A stretch of DNA of 64,000 nt, from contig NZ_JOCF01000067.1 of NCBI RefSeq assembly GCF_000720635.1, positions 13,447 through 77,446 of the forward strand, in the 5' to 3' direction. Positions 39,772 through 48,201 of this stretch are shown one piece after another. The stretch's first letter is position 1. The number at the start of each line of letters is the position of its first letter. Source of the DNA: Streptomyces sp. NRRL WC-3742. GTDB taxonomy: Bacteria > Actinomycetota > Actinomycetes > Streptomycetales > Streptomycetaceae. The position numbers and the translations under genes were made by a program. The notes below the pieces were generated by a model. It had not been told where the DNA came from, did no database searches, and saw nothing but the letters and a program-made list of their open reading frames with translations.

Positions 39772-41289
39772 TCAGCCCGCCGCGGGCGGCCGGTACGGGC
39801 AGCCCGGCGCCGGGGGCGGCTCGGCCGGTGCGTGCGCGACCGGGCAGCCCCCGGCCGGCGCGGCTTCCTCCGCGGGTACACCCGCCCCGGGTGACGCGTC
39901 GGCCGCCGTACGCTGCTCGGTGGTGACCTCCTGCAGGGTCATCCGGATGCCGTACCTGGCGCGCAGCGAGATGTCCGGCTGCATGACGACCGGGTGCCCC
40001 GGCACCAGGTGGAGGCCGTAGCGCTGGAGGATCGAGGCCAGCACGATCGTGAGCTCCATGTTGGCGAAGGCCAGCCCGACGCAGTTGCGCGGGCCGCCGA
40101 CGTAGGGCACGTAGGCGTAGCGCGGCCGCCCCGCCGAGCGTTCCCGGGTGAAGCGCTCGGGGTCGAAGCCCTCGGGGTTGTCCCAGAACGCCGGATTGCG
40201 GTGCGTGATGTAGGTGTTGAGCAGCAGGAACGACCCGGCCGGGATGTGGTAGCCGCCCAGCCGGTCGTCTCGCAGCGGCATCCGGGCGACCTGCCAGAGC
40301 GGGGGGTAGAGCCGCAGCGCCTCCTGGACGAAGAGCTTGAGGTACTTCAGCTGGGGCAGGTCCGCCATGGTCGGCGGGCGGTCGCCGAGCACCTGGAACA
40401 CCTCCTGCCGGGCCCTTTCGGTGGCGGCGGGCTGGGCGGAGAGCAGGTAGCAGATCCAGGACAGCGTGGCGGCGACCGTCTCGTGGCCGGCGATGAACAA
40501 CGTCACCACCTGGTCGCGGAGTTGCTGGTCGGTCATGTGCCGGCCGGTCTCCGGGTCGGCGGAGTGCATCAGCATCGACAGGAGGTCGGCGTCGGCGCTG
40601 CGGTCGGGGTTGCGGCGGCGCTCGGCGATGAGCCGGTAGACCGTCTCGTCGAGGACCTTGCGGGCCGCCAGGAACTCCCGGTTGCGCCGGGTGGGCACCC
40701 GTTCCGGCAGGTCCGCGACGGCGATCAACTTGGCGTTGATGTGCTCCAGTTGGATTCGCACGGCGTCGCCGAGCACCCGCGCGTCGGCGGACCAGTCGGC
40801 CCGGAACAGGCAGCGCGCCAGGATCTCCAGGGTGAGGCTCTGCATCTCGATCCTGGCGTCGATCGAGGCGCCGCGGCGGCAGACGTCCTCCCAGCGGTCC
40901 AGCATGCGGCCGGCGCTGTCGGCCATCACGTCGGCGAAGCGCTCCAGCGACTCGCGCCGGAACGAGGGCGCCACGGTGCGGCGTTGCCGCTGCCACTCCT
41001 CGCCCTCGCTGGTGACCAGGCCCTCGCCCACCGAGACGCTCACCTTGCGGTTGAAATCGTCGGGGTGGGGATAGTTGGCGAAGTTGTCGGCGAGGATGTG
41101 CTTGAGGTGGTCGGGGTGGGTGACCAGGATCACCGGGACGGGCCCGCGGAAGCGGACCAGGTCGCCGTGGTCGCGCCAGGCGGTGACGAAGGTGCGCAGC
41201 GGGTCGCGGCGGAAGTCCAGCGCCGAGCCCAGCAGCGGCAGTCCGCGCGGGCCGGGCGGGCGGGTCGGCAGGATCGAGGTCGCGGCCAT
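39772..41289 (-). CDS. Cytochrome P450 (1)
   Basis: A 505-residue P450. The I-helix motif FIAGHETVAATL, the K-helix EALRLYPP and the haem loop YVGGPRNCVGLAF (Cys ligand) are all present. The first Phe of the haem motif is Tyr, a small deviation. The body is long for an actinobacterial P450 and similar to CYP102/CYP4-like long-chain types that take fatty-acyl substrates (HILADNFANY). A Pro/Ala/Cys-rich tail of about 50 residues follows. It overlaps the second P450 by one base (TGATG), giving a two-enzyme oxidation pair. No dedicated ferredoxin reductase is seen nearby. Confidence 0.92.
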   Translation of the reverse strand: MAATSILPTRPPGPRGLPLLGSALDFRRDPLRTFVTAWRDHGDLVRFRGPVPVILVTHPDHLKHILADNFANYPHPDDFNRKVSVSVGEGLVTSEGEEWQRQRRTVAPSFRRESLERFADVMADSAGRMLDRWEDVCRRGASIDARIEMQSLTLEILARCLFRADWSADARVLGDAVRIQLEHINAKLIAVADLPERVPTRRNREFLAARKVLDETVYRLIAERRRNPDRSADADLLSMLMHSADPETGRHMTDQQLRDQVVTLFIAGHETVAATLSWICYLLSAQPAATERARQEVFQVLGDRPPTMADLPQLKYLKLFVQEALRLYPPLWQVARMPLRDDRLGGYHIPAGSFLLLNTYITHRNPAFWDNPEGFDPERFTRERSAGRPRYAYVPYVGGPRNCVGLAFANMELTIVLASILQRYGLHLVPGHPVVMQPDISLRARYGIRMTLQEVTTEQRTAADASPGAGVPAEEAAPAGGCPVAHAPAEPPPAPGCPYRPPAAG

Positions 41290-42671
41290 CAGCCGGTCAC
41301 CGTCCGCACGTGCTGGATGCGCATCGGCATGCCGTCGCGCGGGTACAGGAAGACGTTCGAGGTGGGCTCGCAGACGTGGCCGGGGGCCAGGGTCAGCCGG
41401 TAGGACTGGAGGATCCGGGCGATCACCAGCGGGGCCTCCAGGACGGCCACCGAGGAGCCGGGGCACAGCCGGGGGCCGCGCGAGAACGGGATGTAGGCGT
41501 ACAGCGGCCCGCCGCCGGTGGCGCTCTTCTCGAACCGCTCGGGCCGGAAGCCCTCCGGGTTGGGCCAGTAGGCGGGGTGACGGTGCATCAGGTACGGGCT
41601 GATGAACACCTGGGAGCCCGCAGGGATGCGGTAGCCGCCGATCTCGTCGTCCTCGATCGGGCTGCGCGAGAGCGTCCACACGGACGGGTAGAGGCGCAGC
41701 ACCTCCTGGAAGAAGGCCCGCAGGTAGCGCAGGCGGGGAAGGTCGTCGGCGGCGGGCTCGCGGTCCCCGCAGACCTCGGCGACCTCGGCGCGGATGCGGC
41801 GCTCGGTCTCGGGGTGCCGGGAGAGCAGGGAGAAGGCCCAGACCAGGGAGAGCGCGGTGGTCTCGTACCCGCCGAGGAACATGGTGACGACCTCGTCGCG
41901 CAGCTGCTTGTCGCTCATCCGTTCCCCGGTCTCCTGGTCCTGGGCGGTGAGGAACCGGGTCAGCAGGTCGTCCGGCGGGGCGCTGTCGCGGCGGCGGTCG
42001 GCGATCAGCCCGTAGACGAAGGCGTCGAGCGAGGCCCGGGCCTGGAGGAACTGCCGGCGGGCGCGGCTGGGCAGCGCCTCCGGCAACTCGACGAAGCGCT
42101 GGAGGCGGGTGTTGGTGTAGGCGTTGCAGATGCGCACCGCGCGGGCGAGGTCGCCGGCCCGGGTGCTCACGTCGGTGCTGAACAGGGTCTGCATCACGAT
42201 GGTCAGCGCCAGCCGCATCATCTCCGGGGTGATGTCGAGCGTGCGGGCCTCGTCCGCCGCCGGCTTCCACTCCTTGACGAGCTCACCGGTGGCGTCGACC
42301 ATCGCCGGGCCGAAGCCCGCGATCCGGGAGCCCTTGAACGCCGGCTGGGCGAGCCGGCGCTGACGGAAGTGGAAGTCACCGTTGCTGGTGAACAGCCCCT
42401 GGCCGACCCAGGGCTCGAACTTGCCGACGGACAGCGGGTCCTTGGGGTAGTTGGGCTGGTTGTCGTCCAGCACGTGCTTGATGAAGTCGGGGTCGACGAT
42501 GAGGAACAGCTCGCGGTTGCCGGGGATCTGGAAGCGCACCAGGTCTCCGTAGCGGCGCCAGGCGCGGGTGAAGGTGCCCACCAGGTCCCGGACGAGGTCC
42601 GGTCCCGACTTCACCAGCGGGTAGCCGGCCGGGCCCGGGGCCTCGCGCCGGTGGCTCAGGGTCATGGTCAT
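41289..42671 (-). CDS. Cytochrome P450 (2)
   Basis: A 460-residue P450 related to the preceding one by length class and sharing the long-chain style (PDFIKHVLDDNQPNYPKD). I-helix FLGGYETTALSL, in which the usual AGxET begins with Gly-Gly-Tyr; K-helix EVLRLYPS; haem loop FSRGPRLCPGSSV with the Cys ligand. It begins ATG 42671 after a GAGGAC site and shares a four-base overlap with the SnoaL gene upstream, so all four genes 43812-39772 form one operon. It probably oxidises the PKS product or an intermediate. Confidence 0.92.
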   Translation of the reverse strand: MTMTLSHRREAPGPAGYPLVKSGPDLVRDLVGTFTRAWRRYGDLVRFQIPGNRELFLIVDPDFIKHVLDDNQPNYPKDPLSVGKFEPWVGQGLFTSNGDFHFRQRRLAQPAFKGSRIAGFGPAMVDATGELVKEWKPAADEARTLDITPEMMRLALTIVMQTLFSTDVSTRAGDLARAVRICNAYTNTRLQRFVELPEALPSRARRQFLQARASLDAFVYGLIADRRRDSAPPDDLLTRFLTAQDQETGERMSDKQLRDEVVTMFLGGYETTALSLVWAFSLLSRHPETERRIRAEVAEVCGDREPAADDLPRLRYLRAFFQEVLRLYPSVWTLSRSPIEDDEIGGYRIPAGSQVFISPYLMHRHPAYWPNPEGFRPERFEKSATGGGPLYAYIPFSRGPRLCPGSSVAVLEAPLVIARILQSYRLTLAPGHVCEPTSNVFLYPRDGMPMRIQHVRTVTG

Positions 42672-43267
42672 GCGTCCTCGCTTCGTTGCGCGCCGCCTGC
42701 GTGCAGGCCGCGGGAGTGGTCGGCGGAGCGGGCCCGGGCCCGCAGCCGGGCGAATCTCGGCACGGCGGCCAGCGTGTGGCGCAGCCGCCCGAGCGGGCCG
42801 GCCTCCGGGGCGGGCAGCAGGCCGAGCCCGGTGAGCATGCCCAGGTACCCCGCCTCCTGCCAGAGCTCGACCAGGCGCCCCTGCTCGTCCCACTGCTCCA
42901 CCAGCAGTTCGTCCAGCGCGACCCGGCGGCCGGTGGGCGGGATGCCGAAGAGCTCGCCGAGGTGGGTGCCGGTGAAGCGGAGCCGGGCGGCGACCTGCCG
43001 GCCCTCGGCGAAGACGTCCAGGATCTCGGCGGTGACGTCCGGCTTGGCCCGCCAGAGCTGGCGCACGACGCCTTGGAAGCCCGCCGGGGACAGGGCCGGG
43101 CGGCCGGGCAGGTGGAACACGGCGTCGGGGCGGGCGAGTTCGTCGATGACGCCCAGGTCGCGCTCGGTGAACAGGCGGCGGCCGAACTCGACGGCCAGGG
43201 CCTTGGGGTCGGGCGGGGCCGCCTCCTTCCTCCTCGCGCGGGCCGGGCTGGTCCTGGTGGGGGTCAC
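42668..43267 (-). CDS. SnoaL-like protein A
   Basis: A 199-residue SnoaL-fold (NTF2-like) protein. The core (residues about 27-150) has PDAVFHLPGRPALSPAGFQG and FTGTHLGELFGIPPTGRRV, which is the alpha+beta barrel pattern of polyketide cyclases and epoxide isomerases. Paralogues in this cluster share the ending LWQ..DYLG-LxQLGL. Four residues after its Trp (ELWQEAGYLG) this copy has Gly where most others have Asp, so the acid may be missing. GTG 43267 has GAGGAAAG upstream. It overlaps genes on both sides. Confidence 0.8.
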   Translation of the reverse strand: MTPTRTSPARARRKEAAPPDPKALAVEFGRRLFTERDLGVIDELARPDAVFHLPGRPALSPAGFQGVVRQLWRAKPDVTAEILDVFAEGRQVAARLRFTGTHLGELFGIPPTGRRVALDELLVEQWDEQGRLVELWQEAGYLGMLTGLGLLPAPEAGPLGRLRHTLAAVPRFARLRARARSADHSRGLHAGGAQRSEDA

Positions 43268-43812
43268 GGTGCTTTCCTCTCTCGGGCGGCCCGGCGGGTG
43301 AGCGCGGTCAGCCGGGCGCTCACGCCGACGGCGTGGCCGATCTGGCCGATGGGGCCCAGGCCGGCCGGGGGGACCAGGCCGAGCTGGTCCAGGACGCCGA
43401 GGTCGTCGCCCTGCTGCCACAGCTCGGCAACGCGACCGTCCACGAAGCGGAAGATCGTCATCTCGGTGGTGCGCACGCGCATGCCCGTCGCGGGGATGCC
43501 GGCCAGCGGCCCGAGGTGGGTGCCGAGCAGCTCGGCGCGCAGCATCACCCGGTCCCCCTCCCCGATGCAGTGCAGGGTCCGGTAGCGCAGGTCGGGCAGC
43601 GCCCGGCGGCGTTCGAGGGCCACCCGCCGGTAGACCGCCGGGCCCCGCAGGTCGGCGACACCCGGCAGGTGGCCGACGAAGTCGGGTCGGAAGTGCTCGT
43701 CCACGGCGCTCGGATCGCCGCGGTTCCAGACCCGGTCGGCGATCTGCCCGACCAGGTCCTTGAGGTCGCTCGGCGGGAGCCCCGCCGTGCTGCTCTGTTC
43801 AGCCTCGCTCAT
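43264..43812 (-). CDS. SnoaL-like protein B
   Basis: A 182-residue SnoaL-fold protein that begins the oxidative operon. Core segments are DEHFRPDFVGHLPGVADLRG and GTHLGPLAGIPATGMRVR, then FVDGRVAELWQQGDDLGVL, in which the expected acidic residue is Asp. It keeps the fold length of the family. Such proteins can cyclise or isomerise reactive polyketide intermediates, or just bind them. The upstream region carries the GGATACAC/GTGTATCC pair and should hold its promoter. Confidence 0.8.
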   Translation of the reverse strand: MSEAEQSSTAGLPPSDLKDLVGQIADRVWNRGDPSAVDEHFRPDFVGHLPGVADLRGPAVYRRVALERRRALPDLRYRTLHCIGEGDRVMLRAELLGTHLGPLAGIPATGMRVRTTEMTIFRFVDGRVAELWQQGDDLGVLDQLGLVPPAGLGPIGQIGHAVGVSARLTALTRRAARERKAP

Positions 43813-43909
43813 CTGCCCAGCCTTCGGTCCGGGGGCGGTCGTGTGCTCACGGCACGGCGCGCGCCGTGGCGGGTCTGCGCCCGACAGCAGAGATCGGGGC
43901 GGCCGGCTC

Positions 43910-43950
43910 CCGGATACACGTCGGCTTCCGCGCGTCCGGGGTGTATCCGG
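43910..43950. promoter_or_regulatory. GGATACAC/GTGTATCC inverted pair in a divergent promoter
   Basis: CCGGATACACG (43910-43920) and GTGTATCCGG (43941-43950) form a 10-bp inverted repeat around about 20 bases, between the SnoaL B gene (minus) and the SRPBCC gene (plus). It matches the boxes at 29160 and 36823-36868. A dyad of this size fits a dimeric regulator and could serve both directions. Confidence 0.6.
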
Positions 43951-44034
43951 CGGGCCCCGGGCGGGCTCTTGTTACCGAAGCGCCCGCCGCCGTCGTGCGG
44001 CGGGCGGCGGCACGGACGGAACGGGAGGTGCGGC

Positions 44035-44628
44035 GTGCCGGGACCGCGACCGGAGGACACGCCCTCGGGCGGGTGCGACCTGTGGCTGCCCGCGTACCAG
44101 TGGCGCAGCCGGCACGGGCGTACCGTCCGCGCCGAACAGGAGGCGGTGGCACGGGCGGTACGGGCGGCGACGCCCGCCGACCTGCTCACCCTGCGCCCGC
44201 TGGTGTTCGCGCGCAGCATCCCGGCGCGGCTGAGCCGCGGCGGGCGCTGGGAGGCGATGGCCGACGACGTACCGGTCCTCGACTGGCTGGTCGACGTGGT
44301 CGGCGCGTTCCCCCTGGACGCCCCCGGCGGCGACGTCCTCGTGGGCTTCGCCGGGCGGCCCTGGGCGCTGCGGCAGCAGTGGTTCACGCTCTCCCCGCAG
44401 GAGTACCGGGATTTCGACGAGCCCGGGTGCATCAAGGGCCTGATGGCGTTCTCGGTCCGGCCCCGGGGCGGCGGCGCACTGCTGTGCACCGAGACCAGGG
44501 TCTTCGCGACCGACCGGGAGTCCGTGCGCAGGTTCGGGCGCTACTGGACCGTCATCGGCCCCTTCTCCGGCCTGATCCGCAGGGACTGGCTGGCCGCCGC
44601 CGCGCGCGTCGCCGAGCGGACCGGCTGA
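44035..44628 (+). CDS. SRPBCC-like protein, paralogue 2
   Basis: A 197-residue paralogue of the gene at 39147: YRDFDEPGCIKGLMAF, LLCTETRVFATDRESVRR and RFGRYW match that protein position by position. The N-terminal part (GGRWEAMADDVPVLDWLVDV) is more divergent. Start GTG 44035 is chosen because GGAGG lies six bases upstream. It heads the plus-strand export/tailoring unit. The pair of paralogues may act on successive intermediates or form a heterodimer. Confidence 0.65.
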   Translation: MPGPRPEDTPSGGCDLWLPAYQWRSRHGRTVRAEQEAVARAVRAATPADLLTLRPLVFARSIPARLSRGGRWEAMADDVPVLDWLVDVVGAFPLDAPGGDVLVGFAGRPWALRQQWFTLSPQEYRDFDEPGCIKGLMAFSVRPRGGGALLCTETRVFATDRESVRRFGRYWTVIGPFSGLIRRDWLAAAARVAERTG

Positions 44629-44663
44629 TCCGCGACGAGCCGCCTGCGCGGCTCCCCCCGCAG

Positions 44664-44714
44664 CAACGCAAGAGCCAGAGCAACCCAAGAGCCAGAGCAA
44701 CCCAAGAGCCGTAC
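44664..44714 (+). repeat. Three tandem 17-bp units in a leader
   Basis: Three copies of CAACCCAAGAGCCAGAG (first with one change, last ending CCGTAC) lie just before the SnoaL C gene. A related CCAACCCAAGAG stretch occurs before the start at 49855. The units carry no clear ribosome site; the start at 44741 has GGAAGAGAGAGG upstream instead. Confidence 0.7.
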
Positions 44715-44740
44715 CAACCAATGGAAGAGAGAGGCAGCGG

Positions 44741-45292
44741 ATGGACTCCACTCGGCCCGGCCGGGCCCCGGACCCCCGGGAGCTCGGCCCGAGGATCCTC
44801 GACGAACTGTGGAACGGGCGGGACCTCGGGGTGATCGAGCGCCGCTTCAGTAGCGAGGTGGTCACCTACGTGCCGCTCCCGGGCCAGCCGGTGATCAAGG
44901 GCACGCCCGGCCTGCGGAAGCTGGCCGAGGACATGTTCGTCGCCCTCCCGGACCTCGCCTACCGCTCGGTGGAGGTGGTCGCGGCGGGCGACAAGGTGCT
45001 GGTCCGGGGTGAACTCACCGGCACACACCGGGGTTTCCTGATGGACATCCCGCCCACCGGCCGCTCCACCCGGCTCACCGAGCACGTGATCCTGCGCTTC
45101 GAGGGCGACCGGGTCGTCGAGATGTGGCAGCAGGCGGACTACCTGAGCGTGCTGTCCCAGCTCGGCATCACCCCGCCGGAGGGCGCCGGGCCGGTGCGCA
45201 CCGTCGCGCACACCTTCAAGACGGTCGGGCGCCTCGGCGGCCTGATCGTCAAGGACCGGATCCAGCAGCGGAAGAAGGCGGCGGCCCGATGA
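44741..45292 (+). CDS. SnoaL-like protein C
   Basis: A 183-residue SnoaL-fold protein: LDELWNGRDLGVIERRFSSE, then GQPVIKGTPGLRKLAED and GTHRGFLMDIPPTGRST, ending DRVVEMWQQADYLSVLSQLG, with the acidic Asp of the family in place. The C-terminal 30 residues are basic and helical. It is four bases overlapped by the next SnoaL gene (ATGA), so C and D are made together. The pair could be subunits of one complex. Confidence 0.82.
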   Translation: MDSTRPGRAPDPRELGPRILDELWNGRDLGVIERRFSSEVVTYVPLPGQPVIKGTPGLRKLAEDMFVALPDLAYRSVEVVAAGDKVLVRGELTGTHRGFLMDIPPTGRSTRLTEHVILRFEGDRVVEMWQQADYLSVLSQLGITPPEGAGPVRTVAHTFKTVGRLGGLIVKDRIQQRKKAAAR

Positions 45293-45825
45293 CCATCGAC
45301 GACACGACGACCCGGCCGTTCACCCTCACCCGCGAGCACATCCTGATGGTCTCCGACCTCTCCTGGTCCTCCGACAACTCCCGGGCCCTGCCCTGGTACT
45401 CGCCGGACTACAAGTGCTACCTGCCCGGCCGTCCGGTGCTGCACGGCGGCCAGGAGTTCCTGGACACACTGAACCTGGTCAGGGCCGCCAAGCCGGACGT
45501 CGACATCGAGTGGCACGACATCCTCGTGGACGGCAACAAGGCCGTGCTCCACGTGACCTTCCGCGGCCACCACCTGGGCCCGCTGTTCGGCATCCCGCCG
45601 ACCCGCCGCCTGCTGGAGATCGGCGAGATCATCATCGAGACCTACGACGACCAGGGCCGCATGGTGGAGTTCCGCCAGGAGGGCGACTACGCCGGGATGC
45701 TCACCCAGATGGGCATCGTCCCGCCGCCGGGCACCGGGCCGCTGGGCACCATCGCGCACTCCGTGAAGACCGCCGTGCGCCTGACCGCGCTCGACCGCAG
45801 CCACCGCAGGGCGCACGGCAAGTAG
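45289..45825 (+). CDS. SnoaL-like protein D
   Basis: A 178-residue SnoaL-fold protein overlapping gene C. It has LPGRPVLHGGQEFLDTLNLV and HLGPLFGIPPTRRLLEIGEI, the latter close to the same segment in SnoaL A. Its ending is GRMVEFRQEGDYAGMLTQMG, where the Trp of the paralogues is Arg, while Asp is kept. Its N-terminus carries a longer helix (TREHILMVSDLSWSSDNSR). Same uncertain role as its relatives. Confidence 0.8.
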   Translation: MTIDDTTTRPFTLTREHILMVSDLSWSSDNSRALPWYSPDYKCYLPGRPVLHGGQEFLDTLNLVRAAKPDVDIEWHDILVDGNKAVLHVTFRGHHLGPLFGIPPTRRLLEIGEIIIETYDDQGRMVEFRQEGDYAGMLTQMGIVPPPGTGPLGTIAHSVKTAVRLTALDRSHRRAHGK

Positions 45826-45889
45826 CCGCAGCCGTCACCGTACGCAGCCACCGTCCCCTGGACCTCGGGAACCCCCGGAGGGAAGAAGC

Positions 45890-48181
45890 ATGATGCTCGA
45901 ACGTACCGGCAGGGCCGTGACGGCCCGGCCGAAGGCGTTCCTGTGGGCCATCCTGGCCTTCGTCGTCCTCAGCGGCGCGGTCGGCGGCGGGGTGGTCGCC
46001 GAACTCTCCAACGGGGGCTTCGACGACCCGGCCGCCTCCTCCACCCACGCGAAGGAGGCGCTCTCCAGGGAGTTCGGCCTCAGCACCCCGAACCTCACCC
46101 TGCTGGTGACGGCCCCGGGCTCGGTGGACTCCCCCGAGGCCGCCCGCTCCGGTGCCGAGCTGGCCTCCCGCCTCGGCACCGAACCCGGGATCACCCAGGT
46201 GGTCTCGTACTGGACCGCCGGCCGGCCTCAGACGCTGCGGGACAAGGCCGGCGGCTCGGCCCTGGTCATCGCCCACATCGACGGGGACGAGACGGCGGCC
46301 GCCAAGCGGATCGACGGGCTGCGCGAACGCTACGCCGGGCAGCAGGGCGCCGTCACCGTCAAACTCGGCGGCACCGTGGCCGCGGGGTACGACACCGAGA
46401 CCGCCGCGCAGAGCGACCTTCAGTCCATGGAGCAGATCGCCTTCCCGGTGCTGTTCCTGGTGCTGGTCCTGGTGTTCGGCAGTCTGGTGGCTGCGCTGCT
46501 GCCGATCCTGATGACCATTCCGGTGGTCGTCGGCGTCCTGGTGCTGCTGCGGGTGCTCAGCGCGTTCATGGACGTGTCGGTGGTCGCCCTGAACGCGACG
46601 ACCATCATCGGCCTGGGCCTCGCCATCGACTACAGCCTGTTCATGGTCTCCCGCTACCGCGAGGAGCTGCGCACCCGCGGCGGCGACGTCACGGTCCGCG
46701 AGGACCGCACCGAGGCGATCGTCGGCGCGGTCCGGACCGCCGGGCGCACCGTGCTGTTCTCCGCGCTGACGGTGGCGCTCTCGCTCGCCGCCCTCGCCGT
46801 GTTCCCGCTGCCCTTCCTGCGCTCGATCGCCGTGGCCGGCATCGGCGTCTCGCTCTTCGCGGCTCTGGCGGCGGTGGTGGTCGTACCGACCCTGCTCGCC
46901 CTGTTCGGTGCGAGGATCGACAGCCTGGACGCCCGCAAGCTGGTCCGCCGGCTCACCGGGCGGGCCGCCCCCGCCCCGCAGGCGGTGGAACGCGGCTTCT
47001 GGCACCGGCTCGCCGTCACGGTGATGCGCTTCCCGGTGCCGATCGCCGCCGTGGCGGTCGCCGCCCTGGTGCTGCTGGGCACGCCGTTCACCGGCGTGAA
47101 GTTCAGCCTCCCCGACGACCGCCAGCTGCCGGCCAGCTCCGAGAGCCGTCAGGTCGGCGAGGCCGTCAGGACCGGCTTCACCTCCCGCGAGGGCGACACC
47201 ATCACCGTGGTGGCCGTCGGCATCGGCGACGGCACCCGGCACCGGCAGGAGATCCACGACTACGCGGCGCGGCTGTCGACCGTGCCCGGCGTGGCCTCGG
47301 TCACCTCGTACGCCGGGCGCTTCACCGGCGGCACGCAGAGCGCCCCGCCCGGGGCGGCGACCGACCCCTTCGCCTCCCCCGCCGGGACGTACCTGGAGGT
47401 CGCCCCAGCGGTCGAGACCTTCTCCGACAGCGGTGACCGGCTGGTGCGCGACCTGCGGGCGGTGCCACCGCCCTGGCCGGTGGCGATGACGGGGGCGGGC
47501 CCGGCCCTGGTGGACACCAAGGCCACCCTCGCCGACCACCTCCCGCTGGTCCTGGGGATCGTCGTCCTGGCGATGTTCGTCCTGCTCTTCCTGTTCACCG
47601 GAAGCGTCGTCATGCCGCTGAAGGCCCTGGTGCTGAACGTGCTGAGCCTGAGCGCGACCTTCGGCGCGATGGTGTGGATCTTCCAGGAGGGCCACCTCTC
47701 CGGCGCCCTGGACTTCACCGCCACGGGCGCCCTCACCGCCGTCGCCCCGATCCTGATGTTCTGCCTGCTGTTCGGGCTCTCCATGGACTACGAGGTCTTC
47801 ATGGTCTCGCGGATCAAGGAGGCCCACGACGCGGGCCTGGACGACCGGGCCGCGGTGGCCGCCGGACTGCAGCGCACCGGCGGGCTGGTCACCGCCGCGG
47901 CCGCGCTGATGGGCGTGGTCACCGTCGCCGGGATGCTCACCAGCACCGTGGCCTTCCAGAAGATGTTCGCCCTCGGGCTCACCCTGGCCCTGCTCGTCGA
48001 CGCCCTGGTGGTCCGGGGCCTGCTGCTGCCGGCCTTCATGCGCCTGATGGGCCCGGCGAACTGGTGGGCGCCCGCGCCGCTGCGACGGCTGCACCGGCGC
48101 ATCGGCCTGGCCGAGACCTCCGGCGGGCCGTCGACCGTCCGTCCCGAACCCCGCGAGCGGACCACGCCGGTCCCGCGCTGA
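45890..48181 (+). CDS. MMPL-family lipid or polyketide transporter
   Basis: A 763-residue RND-type MMPL protein with 12 expected membrane helices: one at residues about 17-38, a cluster at 185-330, one at 370-390 and a second cluster at 545-720. Two large extracytoplasmic loops separate them. The proton-relay Asp-Tyr pairs are visible in GLAIDYSLFMVSRYR and GLSMDYEVFMVSRIK. MMPL proteins export lipids and lipid-like polyketides. In this cluster it likely exports a long hydrophobic product. GGAGGGAAGAAG precedes the ATG. An MFS exporter follows after 20 bases. Confidence 0.95.
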   Translation: MMLERTGRAVTARPKAFLWAILAFVVLSGAVGGGVVAELSNGGFDDPAASSTHAKEALSREFGLSTPNLTLLVTAPGSVDSPEAARSGAELASRLGTEPGITQVVSYWTAGRPQTLRDKAGGSALVIAHIDGDETAAAKRIDGLRERYAGQQGAVTVKLGGTVAAGYDTETAAQSDLQSMEQIAFPVLFLVLVLVFGSLVAALLPILMTIPVVVGVLVLLRVLSAFMDVSVVALNATTIIGLGLAIDYSLFMVSRYREELRTRGGDVTVREDRTEAIVGAVRTAGRTVLFSALTVALSLAALAVFPLPFLRSIAVAGIGVSLFAALAAVVVVPTLLALFGARIDSLDARKLVRRLTGRAAPAPQAVERGFWHRLAVTVMRFPVPIAAVAVAALVLLGTPFTGVKFSLPDDRQLPASSESRQVGEAVRTGFTSREGDTITVVAVGIGDGTRHRQEIHDYAARLSTVPGVASVTSYAGRFTGGTQSAPPGAATDPFASPAGTYLEVAPAVETFSDSGDRLVRDLRAVPPPWPVAMTGAGPALVDTKATLADHLPLVLGIVVLAMFVLLFLFTGSVVMPLKALVLNVLSLSATFGAMVWIFQEGHLSGALDFTATGALTAVAPILMFCLLFGLSMDYEVFMVSRIKEAHDAGLDDRAAVAAGLQRTGGLVTAAAALMGVVTVAGMLTSTVAFQKMFALGLTLALLVDALVVRGLLLPAFMRLMGPANWWAPAPLRRLHRRIGLAETSGGPSTVRPEPRERTTPVPR

Positions 48182-48201
48182 CCAGAAGGGAGTTCCCGTC
48201 G

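Noticed and set aside
42668..45825. Aromatic (pentangular or anthracycline) type II PKS because of the SnoaL-like genes
   Set aside because: There is no aromatase/cyclase of the aromatic pathways, while KR and two DH-type proteins point to a reduced, unsaturated chain. SnoaL folds are too common to fix the class.
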